Shown one piece after another: positions 20,339-30,786 of a stretch of DNA of 41,085 nt (its first letter is position 1; every line of letters starts with the position of its first letter). The stretch lies in NCBI RefSeq assembly GCF_000499385.1, contig NW_013653487.1, positions 1 through 41,085 on the forward strand, written 5' to 3'. A program made the position numbers and the translations under genes. The notes under the pieces were generated by a model. The model did not search any database and was not told the DNA's origin. It was given only the letters and a program-made list of their open reading frames with translations. The stretch comes from Eimeria necatrix. Its lineage: Eukaryota > Apicomplexa > Conoidasida > Eucoccidiorida > Eimeriidae.

Positions 20339-23300
20339 GTGACGCAGAGATTTTATTGCTATTTTTTGACGAGCTATGCAGCGAGCCAGCTGGCCAGGCA
20401 GCTTCCTAGCCTTCTGACTGGGTCAAAGGGCAGTAGCTCGGAAGGGCGCCGAATTAATATATTCCATAACTTGTAATTCGTGTTTGTGAAGATGAATAGA
20501 ATGGAAGCAAGAGGGGAGAGCAAAAGTGGCTGAGAGAGTAAGGCAGAAATGGACATAGCAGTAGCCACAGAAGAGAGACAGAGGAATCCACGCAGACGCA
20601 GCTGGAACCGGCAAATGATGCACTCTCAGCGTCAGCGTGACATGCCAACAAGTAGTCGCAGAAATGACAGCACTGAGGGAAACGAAAGAGATAGTGTGAA
20701 GGCAGAGATGGTCTGTTCACTCGCCGGATGCAGATATGGAAAAACGCCTCTGCTAAAGCTGAAAGGCAAAACGAAGGCCCACAGTTAAGGGGAATTTCGG
20801 CGTAGAAAGGCGGTAAAGGCAATATTTTATGTAACTGGACAGAAAGGTGAACAAGTAACACACGGAAGCACTATAACAAGAAACACAGAAACTATAACAG
20901 CTGCAGCTAAGGCGCAACAGCAGTAGCTGCAGCAACACAGACGGCCCTGGCGCAAGAGCCAAAACGAAGCTCACCCTCTGCGCTGTTTGACACACAAATG
21001 TTAAAAAAGCATGCGGCATATTTTGCTCTGTGCTCATTGTGCCGCTTACAACTCATGCGTGTCTCTGTTTGCATGCCCCTATGATTACGGCTGTTGAGGT
21101 CTTCAATTCACTGGTTGCTTTTCCGTCTCTCTGCTTATGTGCATCTCAACGCAGCACTCAACTGCGCGGTTGCGGTCCGCAGCTTCTGCTTGCCGTCCTG
21201 TGTTTTGTTTGCTACAGACTACGTCCTCAACGACAATAAAGTCTCTGAGACTGCTGCGAAAAGCATTACGGGTGGCTGCAACACGGACTAGCGAGGCTGC
21301 TGCTCCGCAGGCTGTTTGGGCAACCAGCCTGTGCACTGAGCTGCTACTGGGCCGCTCAGCTTCATCAACAAACGCGGCCGCTTTCAACATACAAGGGCAA
21401 CTCATGTAGAGGACACGAGCCAGAGTGCCTTTCGCATTCGCATTGCATTCACAGCCTCTTCTGTTAATGCGCAGTTCCGTTCTCTTCTGGGCAGGCATTG
21501 TAACGGGGCATTTCCTTTCCAGCAGCAGGCTAGTTGCTTTTCTGTGCTAATTTGGCTTCGCTGTTGACGCACATGTTCCTTGCATTTGAAAGAAATGGAG
21601 GCACCTCACCAACCGCTTGGCCATGCCACAAGATCAAGGACAGAAACAGAAGGCACTAGGAAGCAATACCTAAGCCTTCCCCTTCTTAATATTGAGGCGC
21701 TTTTGGTGCCTCCTGTGCAGTTGGTTCCACTGATTATGCACCCTCACTGCCACTTCCACTGCCACCGTCGGGACACAACGCATCCAAATGAGCAGCAGCA
21801 CAAGCTCCACCATACAGAAATGACCCAGACAGAAGTAATTATACCAATAGAACAATGCTAGAAGGAAAGCAGTCTCCGCTGGAGCAGCCGCTGCAGGATT
21901 TAGAGCAGAGTTGCAAGCAATGAACATAGGTGCAGAACTGAGGAACGCTACGGCACTAGCTGATGCAGAGGTATCCACGGAAGCAAATGATGCCATACAC
22001 GCTGAAGAACTTTACTCGCGTTCCTTGAACGCCTAGCACCTGCTGCGTGAGGGTTGTTTGCCGCATAGTTGGGCTGCCGCGGGAACGAGAGCAACGGCAA
22101 CCCAGGCAGCAGAGGCCTTGGCACAGACTGTTTCATCCTTAGCACCAAAAGCTTCCATCTAGCAGGAAGTTACGCAAAACATCCAGACTGATTCGCGCTA
22201 GCTAATTACATGCGCCTTGCTTCCCAGGACTGGATGCTATCGTTTACTGTCGCCATTGTTAGTGGCGTTTTCTGCTGTTTTGGCCTGCAAATTAGGGATA
22301 TACAGCTTCACCACCAAATTCGTCAGCCTTTTTAGCTCATTGGAGTCTTTGCTTTGAAGCTGCAGTAGTTTCTTTTCGCTATGCAGCAACACCTGCTGCA
22401 GCCGACTTCCCTGCCAAATGCTTGACATCCCTCGAGTGCTGCCCCACGACTGCTGCTCCTATCCTGCCGTGCAAGCTGCAGTGTCACAGCATATCCAGGT
22501 TCGGCAACATAACGAACTCTATGCTCTTTGCGAGCGGGGTTTTCACGAGGTTACTGATGCCCAACTTATGATATCGGCTCCGGGTTCTCGTTATTTGCTT
22601 GGCGTATGGCCATAACAAGGAGACAACAATTGTGGAGTTAACTGCGCAGAAACGCCGAGTTACGTTCATCTGTGCCAACCTGGGACCGCTGATTGGATCT
22701 CGTTGTCTTTGCATGACCTCACGCGCTTTTTACTGAACCACTATCGTACACTGCACTATTGCGCCGTAACCTGAGCTCTGTGTCTTGATAAGTGTCGGTT
22801 TTGTGCATCTGCCGGCCAGTCCCATCCTGAGTTATTGCTAATTATGCGAGGAGCCGGCTGAGAGCCACCAGCAGCTATTGCCTGACCAAACACGTTCCCC
22901 AGAGGTCAAGCAATGCACATCAATATATAATCACACATCACGTGCTTCTATATTATCCGTTCTTGCGAACCAACGCAATTTTCAAGTATCTCAGCTATAT
23001 GAGGAGCCAAACCTAAGTACAGCAGGCGGTTTACAAGCGCTCCCTGGAGAGCCAGCCCCCCAGCCACCACTGAAGGGGCTAAAGCTTGCAAACCTTTTAT
23101 CCGTACTCCGTTTGAGCCACACGTTAAAAAAAAACAAGAAAGAAACCAATTTTGTTTTAGAAAGAAGGAAGTAGGATTTGCGCGAAGAAACAACAAGCTT
23201 CTAACGTCTTACTGCGGCAGGCAGGGCGTATAGTGGATTACTTTGACTCGGCACTTCGCTGGAAAACACAGCAGCTCCACTATGCCTGAAAATGAAACAA

Positions 23301-23395
23301 AGTGTTAGAGAGAAAGCAGCAGAGCTTGAAGCGTGCGTAAGAGGTAACACGAATTTCCTTACGTATCCACACAGCTGCGGCTCCCCCAATTTCTG
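20339..23395. other. Unresolved region with Ala-rich coding-like segments
   Basis: From 20339 to about 21100 nothing beyond the 3' flank of the Use1-like gene is seen. At 21250-21410 and about 21855-21969 the plus strand encodes Ala-rich helical sequence (for example GFRAELQAMNIGAELRNA). The second piece ends at a GAG before a GTATCC donor and joins in phase with 22108-22161 (AAEALAQTVSSLAPKASI, then a TAG stop) after a CCCAG acceptor. This could be the 3' end of a gene whose start I could not find. At 22878-23174 another plus frame has a Pro-rich and basic end, while 22948-23196 on the minus strand is open too, so the strand is undecided. Confidence 0.35.
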
Positions 23396-26079
23396 ATGGA
23401 CAGCGTTACCATGTCTCGCGAAAAAGCTACCCACGAACAGCAGTGCATTTCCCAAACCACTCATTTTTTGCTCCATGTACTATTTAAAAGTAATAAAATC
23501 CCCGTGCTACTGCGGCTTTTTGCGCCGACATTGCTCCATGCTAGGCACGTCTGTCTATCTGTCCGGGCTCAAGCTGCCTGTTCTTGACGTGCTGTCAGAT
23601 AAACCATAGATTTTACAGCAGTCTTCGAATTCAATTGTGCGTCCGTACTCTGTGTGCACAGTGCTGCCATCACAAGCGGTTTAATGTCTGAAACAGAAAT
23701 CCGTATGCTTCCTTTTTATTGGGATGATAATGGATAAGCTCCTTACGATGGGGGGCTGCTGACCAGCTAGCCGGCTGTTCAGCAGCCTTCTGGTGGTGCC
23801 GCATCCACTTTGGTATTTTCATTGTGCACTTGGACGGTTACCAGTGCTATCTGCCTCTGTTTATCATTGTTTATCGTAGGGCTGCCATCCTGCTATTCTG
23901 CTGACTGCAGAGACCGAGCGAAAGGTTGCGACGCTTCTCTCCGGCGGTGGTAATGCCTCGGACTCATCGGAGCTTCTTGACCACATCTGTGCACTTAAGG
24001 AAGAAGTCCGCCTTCTTCAGATCTCCGAGGAGGTTCCCGAAGCTCTCGTCGCTCAACAACAGAGGGTACGCGCTGCCTCTAATCGTGGTGTTTTTATATT
24101 TATCTCCGCCTGACAACAAGCGCATTCAAAGCACATACAATGCTTTGCTCATATCCAATTTTTATCTACTCAGATCCTCTCGCGGGCTGCGGAGTCGCTG
24201 GCAGCCCGTCGCCAGCAGATTTCTTTATCTCGGCCTTTTAGTTTCAAACGTGGGGCTCGCGTTGATTCTGAAGCAGTTCAGGAAATTGCCGTCCGGAGCG
24301 AGGCAACAGAAATAAAGACTGACTGTCCTGCGGAAAACACTGCAGGCCCCAACGTTCAAGACACAACGAATACCCCGCGCGATGTTCTGAGCATTTCGAA
24401 TCTCACCAGTCGTGTGTGAGTCAGTCACTAGCCTGCACATAAACTAGCAAAGCGAATTGCACGTCTAAACATACACGTAAGACGGCCTGTGTTTCCTTGA
24501 GAACTTGTGCGTCGTTATTCTAGGATCCTGGTTGCACCCGGGGTGGCAGGTGGACGAGAAGTTTGGCTCAAAAATCTGGTATGAAGTTCCGTTTTTTTGT
24601 CAGTCCGTCACTTAGCACTTTTCCGTACCTTGGAGCTCTCGTGTCTTCTCAAGAATGCGGATACCCATGATGAGTACTTTATTTGCAGGACGGCTGTACG
24701 GTGTACATCGTTGATCGAGTGCCTTGTGCCAGGCTTCAAAATATTCGCCACTCCGCTGTTATGTAAGGCAAGGCGCCCCAGTTTAGATCGGTGCTGGCAC
24801 CGCGTTCCATTTGAGCCATGTGAAGAAAAGGAGATGAGAAATGCGAATTAACTGTACCACTGCACTGCATATGGATGACGAAATGTTTTGAGCTGGGAAA
24901 TTGCACACGCAGTAAATCTTTCTGTTCATGCCTGCCGCAGGCTACTTCAAGTCAACAGTGCCTCGTGGATAGAAAGTTGCAGCAAGTGCATTTTCGCGGT
25001 CCATTCACAGCAAGTGATCGCATTTCCAGTAGTCAAGGCAACTGAAAGCCCCACCTCGTTTTGCTGGGCACAGTTAAGATGAGCTCTTTTTACAACTTCA
25101 GCTGTTTTAGCTTGTGCTCTCATCTGTGTGCGCATTTGCAGCTACGCGTGCACGACTGTCAGGACGTCAGCTTCTTCCTGAACACAGCATCTTCGCCAAT
25201 CATTGAAGGGTAGGATTGACACGAAAAGCACAGCTTCACAGCTTGTTTCTAGAAGTACTGCGTGTTTGACTTTTTTTTGCGTTCAGAACCACTGGAGCAG
25301 TTTTTGCCCCGTCCATTTTCTTTATGCTTATGGAGGGCATCAATATACAAATTGTAGGGGGTTCAATGCACATTGAGACGAAATATACTGCATGCTTTAT
25401 CTGAGCTTGCTTGTTCTGACGGTGCAGGAGGTTTTCTATAGAATGCTCTTGAAGCGGCTGCTTTCCAAGTTCCTCGTCTGTAGTTTTCATACTTGGTGTG
25501 CCTCACTCCACGGTGCGGTGCTTTGTTTGTGGCCGCAGCTGCCACATAGTAACGCGTGGAGGGATGTGAAGGATTTCGACTGGATTAAACGTCAGGCAAG
25601 TGCCATCCTGCATTTCTGAGTAACCTTAAGCGTCGACGCAAAATCGGGCCTGCCAGGTCCTATTCTGCAGAAATCGCCTGCATGGTTAATCTGTGAGATG
25701 CTCCAATTTTTGTCCTATCATTATCACGCAGCAATCTCCAAATTGGAGATTTCTGGACAAAAGGGGGACGCAGATGTACCATCTGTCGTGCTCTACAAGC
25801 AATGCTGGCCCTGCAGTGCCTCCATTCGAGGGCTCCCCTCATGATTTCTGTTGCGCTGTCATGAAAGCTGACGACAGCTTGCTTGACATTAGCTGTAGAG
25901 GATGGCGCTTGACAGGTGCACCTTCCTGCTTTTCAGCAGCCTGCTTAGCAGAGCACGTTACGGCAGCCCAAACAGCTGCCGCCGTTGTTGAAGCATTGCA
26001 GCATATTGCGCCAACGGAACCAGCGGACCCTTTGGGTTTGAATAAAGCAGCAGAAGCTGTGGACGCTGATGAAATATAG
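23396..26079 (+). CDS. TBCC: Tubulin-binding cofactor C (TBCC)
   Basis: Model exons: 23396-23489, 23911-24065, 24174-24415, 24524-24578, 24689-24762, 24941-25013, 25142-25209, 25287-25353, 25539-25595 and 25732-26079. Phases close throughout; 410 residues. The N-terminal part (exons 1-3) matches the helical spectrin-like domain of TBCC, including an SFKRG segment equivalent to the FKTRG region of animal TBCC. Exons 4-8 give the C-CAP/TBCC beta-helix: WLKNLDGCTV, SWIESCSKC, AVHSQQLRVHDC, FFLNTASSPIIEG and FAPS. Exon 9 has NAWRDVKDFDW and exon 10 begins QSPNWRFL, the conserved end of the family. The QQLR(V/I)H arginine is the catalytic finger by which TBCC stimulates GTP hydrolysis on beta-tubulin in the cofactor C-D-E complex. 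The intron after exon 9 has a GC donor. About 100 residues follow SPNW, longer than in animals; this tail could be partly intronic. Exon 1 is the least certain. Confidence 0.87.
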
Positions 26080-27699
26080 TGATTTGGAACCGATACAAAA
26101 AATCAGGCCACTTTCTTTTTATGATGTGTAAAGCCACTGATTCCGAGGAGCTGCGGTGTCAGAGTCTCACGGATTCAATGGACAACAGTCGGCACTGGCA
26201 TTTCATTGTGGTTCCAAGCTATGACGTTTCGCCGTTAGCGGTTTGACTGGAAGTAGTATGGTAGGATCGTGGCTATGAGGTGTGCGCCGTGCGCAACTGA
26301 AGACTTGCATAATTGCTGAACTGTGAAATCCAGAATCCAGTCGCAGGTGCGAATATAAACTGAGGAAGCATGGCCTGGTTTTCCATTGTGCCTGGGAATT
26401 TCCCAGCTAGAGGTATCAGAAAAGCTGCACGAGGGATTACTTGCTTGCTGCAGCCAGACGTTCATAGCTATGCAGCTTTCTGACCCTTCCATCCCGGCTC
26501 TTCCTATCACTGAGGCGCAAAAGTCTCAAAGCGTGGTATTGTTTAATGGCCAATAAGGAACGCGTGCTGGGCTTAGAGCATCTTGAACCAGGTTGGTTTT
26601 GCTGTATTGATCAATTTGGTACTACGACAGTAATCCAATGTTGAGGAGCAGTTTGGAGGAACTGGGTCGGATGCTTGGTTACTGCAGCTAGCTGGAAAGC
26701 TAGCACCGCAGCAACACCGTCTGTTGTGTGATAGGACTGAGCACCTTTAAGCTAGAATCCATGCTAACTAGAGTGTTCTTCACTGCCTTAGTGCTTCAGG
26801 CATAGCATCTCACCAGTGCCTCTGCGTCACGCTAAAGGTGACAACTGCATGGGGGTGATTTATGGGTCGCAGGGAACTCTGGCTCAACTATGTGTTGTGT
26901 GTGTGAGTACGCTCGTCCCGCGATTCGCTGCGATTTGTCTTGCGTTGTGTCGGCCTCATCCTACTCTCAAACTTTAAATGGGTAAAATCCAGAAGTTCCT
27001 TTATTGAACTGCTCCAGGAAACACGAATTCCACGTGGGCCATTTTTGGTGAGCAGGACTAGGGATGAGGGACCCAACCAGAGAGTGAAGAAGGTGCCCAG
27101 ATACTTGCCCACGAGATAGCATAAAAGACGTTTGCTAATTTTAGCAGAGGGACGGTGGTCTTGGAAATTCCGTTAAGAAGTGTACAGAAGCGTACCTGTC
27201 GGGTGAACTAGCTGCAACGGGGTACCGGTGTCTGGCCATTGTCGCAAGCTTTTAAACACTCGACTTTTTTCGGCGAGTAGAAACAAATTGAGTTGGGTAT
27301 TCTGGCGAGGCATTCGACGCGTGGAACGGTCTCTGTTGCAGATATTGGTGGCAGGAGCAATTACTCAAAAGGGTGCTTTGAACGATGAAGCGGAGAACGG
27401 TTCCATATGAATTCCTCTCCACCTCAAGCAATTGAGCATTGATTAGCCGGTCCCAAATGACAACTTAGCAGAGGTGATTTCAGGACTTTCTGTCCTCGTT
27501 TTTCGCATGAGGGAATCAGGGCTGCATTTCTGATTTTGTATGTGGGTACTGCACAGCAGCGCACAGAACTTTTCGATGGAGGCAAGTGCCCCCCGTACAG
27601 CGTTATCTTTGCATCTTAACAGCTTCTTCCGAGCATATCCTGTGATCGTATTATCTGGAAATAAAGTGGACTGGTTCGTTTGGCTTCTTGGCTTCCAGG
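26080..27699. other. Gap with no supportable gene
   Basis: Short frames occur on both strands: minus 26235-26510, minus 26888-27112, plus 27228-27410 and plus 27540-27785. The plus strand at 27000-27120 and at 27340-27410 (after a TTGCAG acceptor) looks weakly coding, but no phase-consistent chain was found. The region contains the TBCC 3' flank and probably the promoter of the next candidate gene. Confidence 0.4.
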
Positions 27700-29418
27700 A
27701 TGAAATTTGTGCTTGTGACTGTCCCCGAAACGAGAACGGAAAGTGTTTTATGCATCCTTGGCAGTACCATTCACCGCATAATTAGAGGTTTAGCGTAAGT
27801 GCTTGTCAAGCATTCAGTAAACTTTCCTCTTTCCACACCACAACGTCCTTTACTTGGTGGGCGTCATCAAGGCTCAAGCATGCTCCGTACTGCCGGGTGT
27901 AACATGTCTCTAGAAGCATTCTCAAGATTAGAGTGCCCTATAAGTACGGCATACGACCGATGGGACCAGAGGCCCCGACGAACTGTTACAGGTATTAGCC
28001 CAAGAGGCACAACACGAAGAAACTAGCAAAGCCCAGCGGAGAACGCGGGAAATGATGAAATGCACTTAGAGCCAATTGTGTAGGTCCAACTCAGTTGTCG
28101 ACCTAGAGCATCGCAAGCTAATGCCTGTGTGGCTCGGGCGAGCTTGGGTTCGCCGTATGGACCAAACCGCAGCCTGTACGAGGCCGCTGAAGGCGTGGTC
28201 TCCCTGGCGAAATCTCCTACTGTCGATTACTAGGGCACGAGACGATTATGTGTCTCCAAAGAGCAGCGCAATACTGTTTGCCACCCGCCGGCAACGATCC
28301 CTGCAGATGCAAGACTTTAAACGTTTCTGAACGCTCTCTGAGATGCCATTGACTCTAAGAGGGGGCAGCAGTGCTCGCCACTTCTGTCAGTTGTGCTTTT
28401 CCATCTTGTGACAACGTTCAAAGGACTTACGGCAGTCAGTTGCCGTAGGAGGTTATGAGCCTTGGAACGAGCTTGTGCAGAAAAGGGGCAAGTCCTATGT
28501 AGCGTGTGCTTGGCGGGACCTAATTACAGTTCCGGCTGACCCACAGTTAGTACATAAGGTTCAGCGAATCAAGGACCGAAAGGCTACTTGGTCTTGGGAA
28601 GCAGCACAGATAAGTGTTCCACTACGGGTATCCAGGACCGCAGCACAGTTACTTGCTGTAATGCGGGCGACTCTGCAGCCCATAAGGATCAAAGGCCTGC
28701 ACAGTCGGGAAGATTAAAGGTCGTCGACCCTCGAGTGATCGCTGAAAACAGTTACTGCAGACGACCCAGTCATTTGCGCAGGCTACTATAGTCTCGTCAC
28801 CTTTACATTGCCATTGTGCTTGAGTCTTGTTGCCTAGTGATACCTTTTTGTGGGCACTTGGAAGGGGCGAAATCCCCTCTGGAGCTGGTTGCTGTTTCGT
28901 GGTCCACTTTGGTTGCATTTTTGCTATGTATGTTCATTGTAGGACCCATGAGCGAGGCAACTACGGATCAAGGCTCGCCATTTTCGTACATGTAGCAACT
29001 GTTTTAAACCTGGGGGGAAACTTTTGCCAGAACCGAGCTAGGTCTTTTGAATCTGCTGTTACTGGCTTCGCGTTTAAGTGCTGCTCGGCTGCAACAGAGC
29101 TGGAACAAAAGTTCTAGCCTCACATTCACCACGACGAATTAGGAATCAGTATGGGTCAGTGAAGGAAGGTGAGTTAATGAAGGCGTATACCACCACCGTT
29201 CCTCCAACGACGATTGGCGGGTTCTGCGTGGGACACGACGAAAGTGACAGAGCCGCCTGCAAATGCTGCCTATCGTTCTCCTCTCATGTTTTCTTCCTTT
29301 TATTGTAATAAGAAGTGCAGACCTAGAGAAGAGAGGAATCCCTCTAAAGCGCACCTTAGGGTCACAGGACACTTCGCTGAAGCCTGTGCGATCGTGGACT
29401 CACCGCAACGTAACCTAA
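27700..29418 (+). CDS. Candidate multi-exon gene, unrecognised and incompletely modelled
   Basis: Exon 1, 27700-27794, starts at an ATG (MKFVLVTVPETRTESVLC), ends in phase 2 and has a perfect GTAAGT donor. Exon 2, 27914-27991, joins in phase (SILKIRVPYKYGIRPMG). Exon 3 starts at 28094 after an ACTCAG acceptor, again in phase, and encodes a segment with GSPYGPNRSLYEAAEGVV; its end is unclear, somewhere before the stop at 28233. Downstream, a segment ending at 29168 before a GTGAGT donor (SPRRIRNQYGSVKE) joins in phase with 29321-29418 (LEKRGIPLKRTLGSQD, ending in TAA). The exons between 28233 and about 29110 are not resolved, so the two ends may belong to different genes. The product is basic. 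The N-terminal 30 residues could be a mitochondrial targeting sequence. The GVV region faintly recalls ribosomal protein bL27, but not enough to name it. Confidence 0.4.
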
Positions 29419-30786
29419 GCAGGTTACAAGGAAACGCAAATTGCCAAAGCGTAAAGGGGAGCCAACACTGCTGAAGCAGTAAGGGATGGGTGGGAAGAGC
29501 GTCGGGTAACGTCTCAGACACAAGAGGTCTCAGACACAAGTGGGTGGGGCGAAGTCAGTTGATGTAAATGAACTCGAAGAGGTGCGAATCCACAAACTTT
29601 CCAAAAGTTACTTCAAAATTAAACAAAGGTTTGATGAGAAACTCAAGATGTAGGGAGACAGTATGACTTTGGCTCTTCCACGCGTGCAGGTCCAAGAATT
29701 CCCGGGATAGGGGTAGAAGGGGAGCGCGTGTCCTCGCAGGCCTGCAAACAGACAAGAAGCGTGGCTCTTGAACTCGAATAATGGCTTTTAATGGAGTCGG
29801 GAAAGCAAATGGTACTACTTGGATTTGGTCATGCAGAAACGGAGGCAGTCGGAGGAAATAGAGGCCCCTCCATGAGTCACTCAGGCTCGCGCGGCCCAAA
29901 TCTAACAAAAGGAACCTCTTAACAACCTTTTATTTGCCCATATATATGCCACCCGAATTAAAACGTCCCTTCTTTTCATAAGACCTGACAGACTCACAAA
30001 ATGCATCTGGTGAGTGGACAGAACTAGAGGAGGAACGCAAGCTCCTTTACGAATCATGGTAGACAACACAAAGGACCCCAAAAAAGTGTTCGACTACTCT
30101 TATCGATGCGTAGGTTCCACCAAAACATACTTGCCCATAACTGTAGTCGAACGCTGGTACCCGCCAAAAACCGCGCAGTAGGCTAGTTATAGCCGTTGTT
30201 TCTCAACTAGAGTGAGGTTATGACTTCAATGAGACAAATTTGAAGATTTTCGTTGGATTTTTATTTTAAGGGCCTGAAACTGGCTGCGCGATTGTTCGCG
30301 AAGAAAAGCCAGAGAACACTCGAAACGTCTGCAGCAGTTGGGGCTGTGTGGTGGTTGGTGGGGTTGGGGTTGGCGGCCGCAGCTACTTTGTTAAAAAACA
30401 CGAGCTCTTTTTTTTATCCCCCATTCTTTGCATTTAAAAGTACATTTTTTGTGAAGCGGTTTGGACTTGTTCGCATCACCTTGCCCACTAGCGTTTTCTT
30501 ATTTGTGGGGTCACGCGCCAGCGATGTGAAACAAGAAACAGCCGCTTTCAAGCTTGTCCTTCAGTCTACTGTACTTTACGAGTTTTTGTGCCATCGTGTT
30601 AACTCTCGGAGGAAGTCGATTCGCCTGTTTCTGCACTGGCTCTGTTTCAGGCGGGTATGCGCAACTCGTTAGGAGACGTAGGGTAATGGCCGTTGGCCTT
30701 TACTTCGGCAATTTGCAGAAAAACGGAACAAGCCAGCTGTCTTGCATGCACTGCTTTGAGTTACTGTATCACAGTAGTCCCCTAAG
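29419..30786. other. Region upstream of SMC2
   Basis: About 1.4 kb without a convincing exon. A plus frame at 30253-30672 (139 codons, with hydrophobic stretches) has homopolymer T runs and no recognisable domain, and a minus frame at 29555-29908 is equally doubtful. The 5' UTR and promoter of SMC2 should lie in the last few hundred bases. Confidence 0.4.

Noticed and set aside
27700..27794. MKFVLVT start resembling CTP synthase
   Set aside because: The next residues lack the glycine-rich motif that follows in CTP synthase, and no later exon matches that enzyme.
30253..30672. 139-codon plus frame upstream of SMC2
   Set aside because: It contains homopolymer-derived residues and no domain, and lies where the SMC2 promoter and 5' UTR are expected.
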